Origin: Methanoregulaceae archaeon UXB-2016 | Lineage (GTDB): Archaea; Halobacteriota; Methanomicrobia; Methanomicrobiales; Methanospirillaceae | Length of the DNA: 64,000 nucleotides | NCBI GenBank assembly: GCA_004332335.1 | Contig: SISS01000023.1 | Span: 1 to 64,000, forward strand | Reading direction: 5' to 3' | Part shown: positions 55,609-64,000 of the stretch, piece after piece | Numbering within the stretch: the first letter of the stretch is position 1 | Layout: every line of letters starts with the position of its first letter | Made by a program: the position numbers and the translations under genes | Notes under the pieces: generated by a model | Seen by the model: the letters and a program-made list of their open reading frames with translations, nothing else | What the model was told of the DNA's origin: nothing | Database searches by the model: none

Positions 55609-56506
55609 TGGTGGTCCCGGGCGTCCTGCTCCTCGTCCTCCTGCTCGCCGGCACCGCAGGGGCTGCGGACCTGTCAGCGCCGTCGGAGATAGCCTCGCCG
55701 GGGTACTAGCGGCTCACGGGAGATCTCCTCGACGGGGACAGCCACCTCCTCAGCGGACCCGCCCGAGACGGGGGACGGCGGGGATCCGCATCAGCTGGCC
55801 GCTCACGAACGTGACGGTCCTGAACGCGACCCTTGTCGGGGGGGGCACCAGGCTCGAGTGCCGCGACCTCGTCGACGGCCGGATCGCCGGCGTGCGGGCC
55901 GAGAACTGCACGGAGAACGGCCTCTATCTCGAGCAGTGCAGGGGGATCGAGGTGCGTGACTGCACGGCCGTGAGGAACGGGTATCCGGGGATCGCCGTCA
56001 ACAACTCCGAGGGGTGCCGGGTCATGAGGTCGACGGCGGACGAGAATGCTGACGTTGGGCATCTACCTGTCCGGATGTCGCGAAACAGTACCGTTGCGGA
56101 CTGCACGGCCTCGGGGAACGGGCTGAACGGCGTCTACGTCGAGAATGCGGAGATGGGCGAGGTCAGGGGATGCACCCTCGTGCGGAACAGATATCCGGGC
56201 GTGGCGCTCTCCGGCAGTCACGGAGTGCTGATCAGCGATAACCTGCTTCACGCAAACCAACTCGCGGCCGTCTGGCTCGAACGTCCGGAGCGATGCGTGG
56301 TGACGCGGAATGCGGCCGGCGAGAGCGAAATCGGCCTCGTCGTCCGGAACACGACCGGGTCGCCGTTCGCCGGCGGCAACCTCTGGCTGACCACGAGGGG
56401 CGTGGACGGCGCGACAAAGGCGTTGCCATCCCTGGGCCGTGGGTGGCGCCTACCGGGTGCCGTCACGGGGATGCCGGGAACGGGTGGAGGGCGTTCCCTA
56501 TCATGA
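55608..56506 (+). pseudogene. NosD-like beta-helix surface protein, broken
   Basis: Begins with a signal peptide (VLLLVLLLAGTAGA) and AADLSAPSEIASPGY, then TAG at 55707-55709. The text continues RLTGDLLDGDSHLLSG and, in another frame, TNVTVLNATLVGGGTRLECR with right-handed beta-helix repeats (GNGLNGVYVENAEMGEVRGC, GSHGVLISDNLLHANQ). At least one stop and one frameshift separate it from an intact NosD/copper-binding-domain protein, common on methanogen surfaces. Confidence 0.75.
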
Positions 56507-56531
56507 GGGAGACGTTCGCCAGCGCTCCCGA

Positions 56532-58262
56532 TTATCTCGATCGACCGAACGCCTGTTCGGGGACGCTGTTCACGGGTGTGCGACAGGCGTTGGCCGGCAC
56601 CGTGATCTCAAACCGCGCACCCTTCCCGGGCGCGCTCGTCTCGAAGATCGACATGCCCGTGATCCCCAGGATCTCCCGGGCGAGATAGAGGCCAAATCCC
56701 GTATTCCGACCCTGGCCGCGCTCGAAGATACGCGGCTTCTCCGGTGTGGGGATCCCCGCCCCGTCGTCCTCGCAGACGATCCGGATGGACCCGTCGGGCA
56801 TGGTCTCGACCAGGAAGCGGATCTCGCTGAGGGGAGGGCCGTGCCTGAGCGCGTTCTCGATCAGGGTGAAGAAGACCTTCTCGATCAGGGCATCGGCCAG
56901 GATCTCCGTCTCTGATTCCGGGATCAGGACGGCCACCCCCCTGTCCGGGAAAGAGTCGGCGGCACGCTCGAGAGAGGACCTGACCGAGACCCAGAGCGGG
57001 GGGCCCTGACCGATATCCTGGTAGTCGCGCGTGAACTCGATCAGACGCCGGATCACGTCTGTCGCCGTCCGGGCGCGACTGAGAAACCAGCCCAGGTCGC
57101 TGCTGTCCTGTGCCGCCCCGACCAGCTCGAGGGACCCGATCAGGACCGTGAGCTGGTTCAGGATGTCGTGGCGGGTGATGCTTGCAAGAAGGTTCAGTTT
57201 CTGGTTTGCGAGCCTCAGCGCCTCCTCGGAGGCCTGTCGCTCGGTGACATCGCGGCAGAGTCCCTCGATCGCGATCAGCCGGTCCTCCTCATCGTAGACC
57301 GGCACGCTGACCCATTCGGTCCTGCGAAGTCGCCCGTCGGGGCGGAAGAATCTGAACTGGAGGGGGCGGTTAGAATAATCTTCGGGGCGCGCGATGAGGT
57401 CGTCAAAGAGGGGCCGATCGTCGGGATGGAGGTGCTGGAACCCGAGATCGGGATCGCGGTAGTAGACCTCGGGCGGCAGCCCGGTGACGGCCTCGCAGGC
57501 CGAGCTCACGTAGTCCATGCCGTAGGTCGGGTAGACCCGCAGCCGGTAGATCATCTCGGGGGAGCGTTCGGCCAGCAGCCGGTACTGCTCCTCGAGCCGT
57601 CGCCGGAGGGTCACGTCCCGGGCGATTCCTTCGATCATGGCCACATGACCGTTCTCGTCCAGGACCGGTGCGGCCGAGAGCTCGAGCCAGCGCCATGCAC
57701 CCGTCCGATGACGAAACCGGAATCGGATCGGGTCGATGAGCCCGCCCGGGTCATGAAACGCGGCCTCGAGCCGGACGCAGTCCGCAGGATGGACCGCGTC
57801 GACAAGGAGGTACGGCTCCGCAGACACCTCCTCGGGCCCGTACCCGAGCACGGCCGACGAGGCGGCGTTGATATACCGGACCGAGACCGTCGGGCGAAGG
57901 CGGAGCGAGAAGACCAGGTCGGGGCTCCGTTCGAGGAGAAGCAACGCGTCCTCCTCCGTCCAGGCATCCGGCGGAGGAGAGACCAGGAGCACGGCACCGC
58001 CGTCGCCGGTAGGCCTGAGTTCCGCTTGGGCGGGAAGGCCCCCGTCGCCCAGTGTGACGAACGAGAGGGAGAGCCGGCTGGTGACGGGGGGTCCCTGCAG
58101 TGCCTCGCGAACCCGCGAGACCGATTCGGCATCCATGATCGACTCGAGAGAGAGCGCACCGGGTGCGAAGTCTCGGCACCCGGCAATGGTGCCGAGGCGG
58201 GGGCTTATCGCGCTGAGATGTTCGTCAGGGTCGATGACAACGACCAGTGGCTCTCTCTCCAT
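56532..58262 (-). CDS. Soluble PAS-domain histidine kinase
   Basis: 576 aa, no membrane segment. N-terminal ~100 residues unassigned; PAS domains at ~107-222 (ends GIARDVTLRRRLEEQY) and ~228-342 (GLCRDVTERQAS). Histidine phosphorylation site His365 in LLASITRHDILNQLTVLIGS; HATPase with N box TLIENALRHG, VCEDDGAGIPTPE and GRNTGFGLYLAREI. This His-Asp-x-Leu-Asn-Gln kinase type is usual in Methanomicrobiales. No response regulator is adjacent, but one lies in the same 11-kb block. Confidence 0.92.
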   Translation of the reverse strand: MEREPLVVVIDPDEHLSAISPRLGTIAGCRDFAPGALSLESIMDAESVSRVREALQGPPVTSRLSLSFVTLGDGGLPAQAELRPTGDGGAVLLVSPPPDAWTEEDALLLLERSPDLVFSLRLRPTVSVRYINAASSAVLGYGPEEVSAEPYLLVDAVHPADCVRLEAAFHDPGGLIDPIRFRFRHRTGAWRWLELSAAPVLDENGHVAMIEGIARDVTLRRRLEEQYRLLAERSPEMIYRLRVYPTYGMDYVSSACEAVTGLPPEVYYRDPDLGFQHLHPDDRPLFDDLIARPEDYSNRPLQFRFFRPDGRLRRTEWVSVPVYDEEDRLIAIEGLCRDVTERQASEEALRLANQKLNLLASITRHDILNQLTVLIGSLELVGAAQDSSDLGWFLSRARTATDVIRRLIEFTRDYQDIGQGPPLWVSVRSSLERAADSFPDRGVAVLIPESETEILADALIEKVFFTLIENALRHGPPLSEIRFLVETMPDGSIRIVCEDDGAGIPTPEKPRIFERGQGRNTGFGLYLAREILGITGMSIFETSAPGKGARFEITVPANACRTPVNSVPEQAFGRSR

Positions 58263-58492
58263 CGTTTTAGTGTATCCTCCGCGAGAATGAGTCTTCCTTA
58301 TGGCGGTAGATACAAAAAGGTTTTCAAAGAATTGGGAGAAAGAACACACGCCGAGACCATTTAGGCCGTCCCGTCATCATCGGAGAAGTGAGCGACAGAA
58401 TGCTCCTCCAGGTGTGGGGCCCGGGTCACGGGCTGGTCTTCCCGGAGGTCCCAACGTCGTGGTCGACCGCTGACTTCTGGTTCCGATTCGTT

Positions 58493-59059
58493 TTAATAAA
58501 CGTGAAACCGGGCCACGTCGCCGTGATCGATACCGAGGCGGGCGCCGATCCGGGCCGTGAGGACCTCCTGGAGAAAGAAGGCGGCGAGTTCGAAGTCGCC
58601 GCCGCCGTAGACGGCCGAACTCTCCATCGGCGGGAGCGAGACGACCAGGTCGCCCTTCGCGGTGCAGGCGGCGCCGTGCGAACCCTCGGTCACGAAGGCG
58701 CAACGCATGCCCAGGCTGTGGGCGTGCCGGACAAGGTCCCGGAGCTCGAACCGCTCGCAGGTCCGCGACACGACGATCAGGAGATCGCCGGGTCTGAAAG
58801 GGTCACGGACGAGGTCCCCGACCCACCAGACAGGCGGGAGGTGCCGCTGAAAGTGATGCAGCCGGATAGCAAGCGACGCGGCAACATTGCCGCTCCGGCC
58901 GAAGCCGTAGCAGTGGACTGCTCCGGCATCGATGATCGCGTCGACCAGTGCCTCGACGGCCGGGGCCTGGGCGGCGCAGGCGTCGGCAACGCGCTGACAG
59001 AAGGCCGCGTACTCGGCGGCGAGCGAGCCTGTCGTGCCCGGAGCGGGTTCGTTGCTCAT
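58493..59059 (-). CDS. SIS-domain phosphosugar isomerase (Phi/HxlB-like)
   Basis: 188 aa. SIS motif VHCYGFGRSGNVAASLAIRL, VGDLVRDPFRPGDLLIVVS and VVSLPPMESS. Similar in size and layout to 6-phospho-3-hexuloisomerase, which together with hexulose-6-phosphate synthase makes pentose phosphates in archaea without the oxidative pathway. The E-x-x-x-x-x-x-x-H catalytic pair is not certain, so other sugar isomerases are possible. Confidence 0.75.
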   Translation of the reverse strand: MSNEPAPGTTGSLAAEYAAFCQRVADACAAQAPAVEALVDAIIDAGAVHCYGFGRSGNVAASLAIRLHHFQRHLPPVWWVGDLVRDPFRPGDLLIVVSRTCERFELRDLVRHAHSLGMRCAFVTEGSHGAACTAKGDLVVSLPPMESSAVYGGGDFELAAFFLQEVLTARIGARLGIDHGDVARFHVY

Positions 59060-59118
59060 TGTGGATCTCTTTGCGAGGGCAGCTGCTTATAGAGTCCTGT
59101 CCGGACTCCGTCCCGGGC

Positions 59119-60357
59119 TCAGTCGAGGAGGCGCGCAACCCCGGTCGCGGCAAGCGCACCGGTCGAGAACGCAGCCTGGAGATTGTATCCCCCGCTGTCG
59201 CCGTCGAGATCGAGCACCTCGCCCGCGAAGAAGAGGCCGGGGACGAGGCGCGAGCCCATCGTCTTCGGATCGACCTCGCCGAGCGCGACCCCGCCCGCGG
59301 TCGCCATCGCGACCGCAAAGTCGCCGACGCGGCCGACAGCCAGGGGAAACGCCGTGAGGGCCGTGGTGACGGCCCGCCGCTGCTCTTTTGTCATCCGGGC
59401 CCCGGTCGTCTCCTCGGGGAGGCCGGCCTGGTGGAGCAGCCGGCGAAGGAGCCTCTCAGGGAGGTGGAGCGGGGCGAGTGCAGCCGGGAGGCGGGCTGCG
59501 CCGCGGTCCCTGCAGAGTTCGATCATGCGGGCGTCGAGCTCCTCGGGGCGGAGGTCGGGCAGGAACGAGAGGAGAAGGCGGTCGCCCGGACGGACGTCGC
59601 GCGAGAGGTCGAGCACGCCCGGACCCGAGAGGCCCCGGTGCGTGAAGAGCAGATCCCCCCGCCGCGCCCGGAGCCGCCGGTCCCCGCGCAGGAGCACGAA
59701 GCCGGCGTCCGGGACCGAGACACCGGCGAGGTCGGCAAAGGGATACGGATCGGGCTCGACCGGGGCGAGGGCCGGATGCGGCTCGACCACGGTGTGGCCG
59801 AGGGCTGCGGCAAGGCGATACCCGTCGCCCGACGAGCCGGTCTGCGCGTACGAGGCCCCGCCCGTCGCGAGGACGACGGCCCGGGCATCGACCTCGACCT
59901 GATCGGCCCGGATCCGGAAGCCGCCCGGAGTCCGCTCGATCGACCCGACCCGCGCACCCGGTAGGAGGCGGACACCGTTCCCGGTGCAGGCGGTCTGCAG
60001 GGCCTCGAGCACGTCCTGTGCCCGGCGTGAGGCCGGGAAGACCTTGCCGTCCTCCCGGGTCTCGAGCGGAACCTCGCGGTCGGCGAACCAGCGGCCGAGG
60101 CCCTCGTTCGAGAGGGACCGGAGGGCGTGGCGGAGAAAACGGCCGTGGTCGTCATCGCCGTACCGATCGAGGAAGGCGGCCAGGTCGCCCGTATGGGTCA
60201 GGTTCGCCTGCCCCGATCCCGAGAGCAGGAGCTTCCGGCCGGGCTCGGGCATACGCTCGAGGAGGAGCACGTCGAGCGCGGCCGGCAGGTGAGCCGCACA
60301 GAAGAGGCCGGCAGGACCCCCGCCGACCACGACCACGTCGGCCGTCTCAGGGGTCAC
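59119..60357 (-). CDS. HI0933-type NAD(P)/FAD-dependent oxidoreductase
   Basis: 412 aa. FAD motif DVVVVGGGPAGLFCAAHLP, then KLLLSGSGQANLTHTG, VLATGGASYAQTGSSGDGY and the C-terminal PGLFFAGEVLDLDGDSGGYN, characteristic of the HI0933/YhiN/BaiN family. Substrate unknown. Start overlaps the end of the upstream AhpD-like gene by 11 bp, suggesting co-translation. Confidence 0.9.
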   Translation of the reverse strand: MTPETADVVVVGGGPAGLFCAAHLPAALDVLLLERMPEPGRKLLLSGSGQANLTHTGDLAAFLDRYGDDDHGRFLRHALRSLSNEGLGRWFADREVPLETREDGKVFPASRRAQDVLEALQTACTGNGVRLLPGARVGSIERTPGGFRIRADQVEVDARAVVLATGGASYAQTGSSGDGYRLAAALGHTVVEPHPALAPVEPDPYPFADLAGVSVPDAGFVLLRGDRRLRARRGDLLFTHRGLSGPGVLDLSRDVRPGDRLLLSFLPDLRPEELDARMIELCRDRGAARLPAALAPLHLPERLLRRLLHQAGLPEETTGARMTKEQRRAVTTALTAFPLAVGRVGDFAVAMATAGGVALGEVDPKTMGSRLVPGLFFAGEVLDLDGDSGGYNLQAAFSTGALAATGVARLLD

Positions 60358-60790
60358 TGTTGTCCGGGTCGATACCGTGCGTCTCGCAGGAGACGCACTT
60401 CGCGAGTTTCTCGTCGATCACGCGGTAGGCGTTCGCGAGGACCGAGGAGTTCGAGATCAGCCCGGCGATCAGCACCGTCTCGAGGATCTCGTCGCGGCTC
60501 GCGCCCATCTTCAGGGCGGCCTGCATATGGTAGCCCGTGCAGTGGGTGCACTTCAGGGCCGCACCGACCGCGAGGCAGATCAGCTCGACGTACTTCGGGT
60601 CGAGAGCCGAGGTCTTGGTGACAGCGTCCTTGTACAGCAGGTGCGAGATCAGGACCTCGGGCCGCTCGGCCATCCGCTGGAAGATCAGCGGGACCTTGCC
60701 GTATTCCTGCTCGATCGACTTCATCCACCCGGCGCAGGTATCCTCTGTGCCGGCCTGAACGATCTCGGACAGTTCCTCTTCAAAGGTCAT
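60347..60790 (-). CDS. Carboxymuconolactone decarboxylase/AhpD-like protein
   Basis: 147 aa. Redox motif ALKCTHCTGYHMQAALKMGA (C-x-x-C-x-x-x-H) in the AhpD helical fold; an additional C-x-x-C (AKCVSCETHG) near the C-terminus. Probably a thiol-dependent peroxide or disulfide protein. Upstream of, and overlapping, the flavoprotein gene, which may supply its electrons (inference). Confidence 0.88.
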   Translation of the reverse strand: MTFEEELSEIVQAGTEDTCAGWMKSIEQEYGKVPLIFQRMAERPEVLISHLLYKDAVTKTSALDPKYVELICLAVGAALKCTHCTGYHMQAALKMGASRDEILETVLIAGLISNSSVLANAYRVIDEKLAKCVSCETHGIDPDNSDP

Positions 60791-60832
60791 GCCAGGGTCT
60801 CCAAAAGGGGGAAGATCGCCGCTCGTCCGCGG

Positions 60833-61771
60833 CTAGACGACGATATCCGTCTCTGATGAGGGTTTAATCCGGACGAGGATATAGTCGCGCATCCGCGACG
60901 GGAGTACGTCCGCGAGCTTGCCGATCGTGACGCCTTCCTCGACCTCGGCCGACCGGAGCCGGTCCGCGTACTCCGCATAGGGGAGCTTGACCCGGAGGCC
61001 CGCGATCTGGACCGTGATCGGGGTCGGGCTCGTCACATCCAGGACCTCGGGGACCTTATCCTGGATCACGGCCATCAGGCGCGCGGGAGAGGCCGAGAGC
61101 GGGTCCTTCGCGATCTCCTCGCGCCGGAGGTCGAGGACGCGTGTGATCTCGGCCACGATGGCGTCGAGCCGGGCGATCTCGTCGGCCTCCTTGGTCCGGT
61201 GCATGAACCGACCGACGTTCCCGACGTAGCCGGCGACCGGCGGGTCGACCGCCCTCCGGAGCTCCTCGGTCGGGGGCTTGCCCGTCAGGATGATCGGGAC
61301 CTCGATCCCGCGGCGGAGCGCCTCCATCTTCTTCCGGATGCAGTGCTCGAAGTTCCCCAGGAGGAAGACGGCGCAGTCGTGTTCGTTGATGATCTCGCGC
61401 TCCTCGGCCGAGGTCTGGGCCACACGTTTGCCGTAGCCCCGGGCGAGGCCGACCATGTTCGACTTCGCTCCGAGCCGCCGGACGTACTCGGCGATGTCGC
61501 AGGCCGGGTGGGGCAGGTGATGGATCGAGAGGGACGGGGTCACGATCGCGACCTCGGTCCCGACGAGGGGCGAGGGCTGGACCTCGCCGCCGAGGGGCCG
61601 GCCGATCCGCTCGATCAGCGGAATGTCGTCGCGCGGGACCAGGCAGAGGAGCACGACCTCGGTCGCGAGCATGTGCTTCTGGATCACGTATCCGCCGAGG
61701 TCGGCGATCAGGTCCACGATCTCGTCGTGCCGGTAGACCCCGCCCTTGTAGGTGATCGGGACCAGGATCAT
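60833..61771 (-). CDS. mmp7: Methanogenesis marker protein 7
   Basis: 312 aa. MILVPITYKGGVYRHDEIVD, LARGYGKRVAQTSAEEREII, AVFLLGNFEHCIRKKMEAL and YVGNVGRFMHRTKEADEI match TIGR03274 (mm7). Recent work places Mmp7, with Mmp17, Mmp3, McrC and the ATPase A2, in the complex that reductively activates methyl-coenzyme M reductase. ATG overlaps the mm17 stop (ATGA). Last gene of the operon. Confidence 0.9.
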   Translation of the reverse strand: MILVPITYKGGVYRHDEIVDLIADLGGYVIQKHMLATEVVLLCLVPRDDIPLIERIGRPLGGEVQPSPLVGTEVAIVTPSLSIHHLPHPACDIAEYVRRLGAKSNMVGLARGYGKRVAQTSAEEREIINEHDCAVFLLGNFEHCIRKKMEALRRGIEVPIILTGKPPTEELRRAVDPPVAGYVGNVGRFMHRTKEADEIARLDAIVAEITRVLDLRREEIAKDPLSASPARLMAVIQDKVPEVLDVTSPTPITVQIAGLRVKLPYAEYADRLRSAEVEEGVTIGKLADVLPSRMRDYILVRIKPSSETDIVV

Positions 61772-62352
61772 GACGGCTCCTCCATCTTTGCAAAGAGAGC
61801 CCGGATCCTCTCGGGCAGGTCCTCGGGCAGGGTGTTCTCGCTCGAGGCGAGCCAGAACCGGCCGTTCTCGTAACTATGCTCGCGCACGCGGAAACCTTCG
61901 GGGGCGATCGAGAGGAGGGCGTAGATCAGGTCGCGGACCAGCCCCTCGGCCGGGTCCGAGACGACCATCGCGGCCAGATCGCGGTCGACCGGCAGGTCCG
62001 GCTCATCCGCGATCTCGACGGTCCAACGATCGGGCTGCTCGACCCGGTTCTTGCCGTACCGGCTCCAGAGCCGGTCGAGCAGGGTCGCGAGGTGGGTCTC
62101 CTCGTTGATCCCGAGCGTGACCTTGCCCGGGGCGTAGGTCACCTCGGCGAAGTCCCGGAGGCGGACGAGCGGTGGGAGCCGCCCGAGGGTTCCGGCCACG
62201 AGGAAGAGCGGATACTCGGGGTCGATCCAGATATGGAGTTTCTGAATCGCCCTGGCCAGGTTGTGGTCGAGCAGGACGTCGTTCGCGATGTCCGTGTAGG
62301 CGCTCACGGCCCCGGCCTCGGGCGACTCGACGACGAAGTGGTCGAGGACCAT
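61768..62352 (-). CDS. mmp17: Methanogenesis marker protein 17
   Basis: 194 aa. VVESPEAGAVSAYTDIANDV, HIWIDPEYPLFLVAGTLGR and LRDFAEVTYAPGKVTLGINE match TIGR03291 (mm17), a partner of Mmp7 in the methyl-coenzyme M reductase activation complex. ATG 62352 lies 3 bp after the mm15 stop and its stop overlaps the mm7 start. Confidence 0.9.
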   Translation of the reverse strand: MVLDHFVVESPEAGAVSAYTDIANDVLLDHNLARAIQKLHIWIDPEYPLFLVAGTLGRLPPLVRLRDFAEVTYAPGKVTLGINEETHLATLLDRLWSRYGKNRVEQPDRWTVEIADEPDLPVDRDLAAMVVSDPAEGLVRDLIYALLSIAPEGFRVREHSYENGRFWLASSENTLPEDLPERIRALFAKMEEPS

Positions 62353-62355
62353 GAC

Positions 62356-63594
62356 TCACTCCTTCCTGATGTAGCCCGAGGCGAGCAGGGCCGAGCCGAC
62401 CGCACCGATGAACTGGGAGTACCGGGGCACCACGATCTCGGTCTGGAGGAGCTCGCCCATCGCGTGGACGAGCCCCGAGATCAGGGAGGTCCCGCCGACC
62501 ATGATCACCGGCTCGCGAATGTCGACCTCCTGGAGCTGCTGCTCGTACACCTGCTCGGCGACCGAGTGGCAGGCCGCGGCCGCAACATCCTCGGGGGAGT
62601 TGCCGGCCGCGAGCGCGTTCACCAGCGACTGGGTCCCGAAGACGATGCAGTAGGAGTTCATGGGCACGTTCTTGCCCATCCCCTTCATGGCGAGCGGTCC
62701 GAGCTCGGTGATATCGATGCCGAGCCGCTTTGCGGTCATCTCGAGAAACCGGCCGGACGCGCCGGCGCAGATCCCGCCCATGGTGAAGACGCCGGGGATC
62801 CCGTCCTGGACCGTGATCGCCTTGTTGTCCATGCCGCCGATGTCGATCACGGTCGCAAACCCGTGCTGCCGGTCGGCGAGGTAGACCGCTCCCTTCGAGT
62901 TGACGGTCAGCTCCTCCTGGATCAGATCCGCGCCGATCGAGTTGCCGAGCAGGAATCGGCCGTAGCCGGTCACGCCGGTCGCCTCGATCTCGGAGCGCCG
63001 GATTCCTGACTCCTCGAGCGCAAGCGCGATCACCTCGTCGGCCGACTGCTGAACCTGCGTCGTCGGCCGCCACCCGGTTCCGATCACCTCGTTCTCCTTC
63101 ATGATCACGGCCTTGGTGGTCGCCGAGCCCGAGTCGAGACCGAGGGTGATCCCCTCCTGGCGTTCGCGCGCAAGCAGGGCCCGTCGGCGAGCGATCGTGA
63201 CGAGCGCCTCCATCCGGGTCAGGAGCGTCCCCGAGGTCGTGCGCTCGGTGAACGAGTACGAGACGACCGGGAGACGCGACCCCTCGTGGATGTACCGGCG
63301 GAGCTCGTTCCGGACGATCGCGGCCTCGGCGCAGCGGAAGCAGGTCGCGATGAAGACCGCGTCGGCCTCGGTGCGGCCGGCGACGAGGGCCTCGGCCCGG
63401 GCGATCATCAGTTTGAGATCGGCCGAGTGGACGTCGAGGCCGAAACTCTTTCCGGCCGCCTTCACGTCGGCAAGGGTCACGTCGGGGTAGAAGACCTCGG
63501 CCTCGACCTGGCGTGCGGCCTCGTAGATCTCGGGCATCACGCCCGAGTACTCGGCACCGCAGCCGAGCAGGGCGATGCGGACGGGGGGGCTCAT
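62356..63594 (-). CDS. mmp15: Methanogenesis marker protein 15 (ASKHA-type activase)
   Basis: 412 aa. N-terminal [20 protein letters not shown], then the BadF/BcrD-like ATPase part: [60 protein letters not shown] and a conserved [13 protein letters not shown] (cluster-ligand Cys region of 2-hydroxyacyl-CoA dehydratase activators). This matches TIGR03286 (mm15). Probably couples ATP hydrolysis to low-potential electron delivery in MCR maturation. ATG overlaps the mm5 stop. Confidence 0.92.
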   Translation of the reverse strand: MSPPVRIALLGCGAEYSGVMPEIYEAARQVEAEVFYPDVTLADVKAAGKSFGLDVHSADLKLMIARAEALVAGRTEADAVFIATCFRCAEAAIVRNELRRYIHEGSRLPVVSYSFTERTTSGTLLTRMEALVTIARRRALLARERQEGITLGLDSGSATTKAVIMKENEVIGTGWRPTTQVQQSADEVIALALEESGIRRSEIEATGVTGYGRFLLGNSIGADLIQEELTVNSKGAVYLADRQHGFATVIDIGGMDNKAITVQDGIPGVFTMGGICAGASGRFLEMTAKRLGIDITELGPLAMKGMGKNVPMNSYCIVFGTQSLVNALAAGNSPEDVAAAACHSVAEQVYEQQLQEVDIREPVIMVGGTSLISGLVHAMGELLQTEIVVPRYSQFIGAVGSALLASGYIRKE

Positions 63595-64000
63595 GCGGTT
63601 TCACCTCCGGCAAGGCCGGCTAAGAACTCTTTGATCGCGGCCACGAACCGCACTCCTTCCTCGTCGCTCCTCGGATAGGTGAGCTCGAGGAGCGGGATCT
63701 CGCGCCGGTGCAGCAGGAAGCGGACCAGCTCGTTCGTGCGGGCGCAGCCCATGCAGCCGAACGCGAGGTCGGCGTCGCGAACGATGATCCCCGCGTCGGC
63801 CTCCTCGATCTGCGGCCCGTACAGGGCCATCCGGCCGCGAACGCCGGAGGGGACCTCCACCGCCGCGTACCGGAGGCCCTTCTTCGGGTCCTCGGGCGTG
63901 ATCTGGAGCGGGGGTGAGTCGAGCCCCGGTGTCTGGACCTTCTCCCGTACGGCGAGCGCCGCCCCGAGCGGCCGGTGCCCGAACCGGGCGACGAGGTCGG
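63591..64000 (-). CDS. mmp5: Methanogenesis marker protein 5, partial (start beyond window)
   Basis: At least 136 aa are visible, running off the right edge: [80 protein letters not shown]. These match TIGR03271 (mm5), with a conserved C-x-x-C. An internal GTG at 63860 is not the start because the upstream sequence carries family motifs. Overlaps mm15 (ATGA). mm6 and mm3 are expected just outside the window. Confidence 0.88.
   Translation of the reverse strand, partial: DLVARFGHRPLGAALAVREKVQTPGLDSPPLQITPEDPKKGLRYAAVEVPSGVRGRMALYGPQIEEADAGIIVRDADLAFGCMGCARTNELVRFLLHRREIPLLELTYPRSDEEGVRFVAAIKEFLAGLAGGETA

Noticed and set aside
55707-55709. TAG in the NosD-like gene as pyrrolysine
   Set aside because: The frame also shifts downstream and the family has no pyrrolysine; decay is simpler.
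1-64000. CRISPR arrays, rRNA, tRNA or replication origin repeats
   Set aside because: No regularly spaced direct repeats, no conserved rRNA blocks, no complete tRNA cloverleaf and no ORB-like repeat cluster were seen by reading; small RNAs could still be missed.

Overview
The window comes from a methanogenic archaeon, most likely a GC-rich member of the Methanomicrobiales (Methanoregula/Methanoculleus-like). Evidence: five methanogenesis-marker genes (mm14, mm7, mm17, mm15, mm5), DUF2193/DUF2180/DUF2115 methanogen families, CarS, a tetraether-synthase-type radical SAM protein, archaeal eIF5A and archaeal TATA promoters. No rRNA, tRNA or CRISPR array was seen.

Region 1 (1-13.1 kb) is an accessory zone. 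Two directly oriented remnants of one ISH3/IS4-type transposase (1-704 and 5257-5380) bracket an AT-richer cluster. The cluster encodes a membrane protein, a radical SAM/SPASM enzyme, a SAM methyltransferase, a TIGR04282/DUF2064 glycosyltransferase-like protein and a divergent TIGR04283 glycosyltransferase. The last two are the families annotated as arsenosugar biosynthesis proteins, but the usual ArsS is absent. After it come two DUF2795 copies (one broken), a SOUL heme protein, an unknown gene coupled to a B12-binding radical SAM enzyme, a DUF1059 protein, a frameshifted TnpB and a heavily decayed IS1595-family transposase.

Region 2 (13.1-20.5 kb) reads as a light/oxidative-stress island: a fasciclin protein, a class II photolyase, a DUF523-DUF1722 (YbgA-like) protein, and a translationally coupled carotenoid operon (crtI-crtB-lyeJ type) preceded by a truncated CruF-like gene and two copies of a palindromic operator-like element. 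A small winged-helix protein lies convergently at the end.

Region 3 (20.6-47.3 kb) is mostly core: mm14, a RimK-type pterin/F420 glutamate ligase, an alanine dehydrogenase-type protein, Tes divergent from CarS (both membrane-lipid synthesis), pyrE, purD-argF, purH, grpE-dnaK-dnaJ, a phosphatase-NAD kinase pair, eIF5A-agmatinase, malic enzyme, DUF2193-DUF2180-aquaporin.

Region 4 (47.3-58.3 kb) holds signalling and surface genes: a response regulator with PAS domains that is frameshifted, a lipoprotein made of three Cache-like repeats, a secreted protein with a C-terminal CBM6-like domain, a lipoprotein made of two SBP_bac_3 domains plus a Cache domain, a NosD-like beta-helix pseudogene and a soluble PAS histidine kinase.

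Region 5 (58.5-64 kb) holds a SIS-domain protein, an HI0933-type flavoprotein, an AhpD-like protein and the coupled operon mm5-mm15-mm17-mm7 (transcribed right to left, running off the window), which belongs to the methyl-coenzyme M reductase activation/maturation set.
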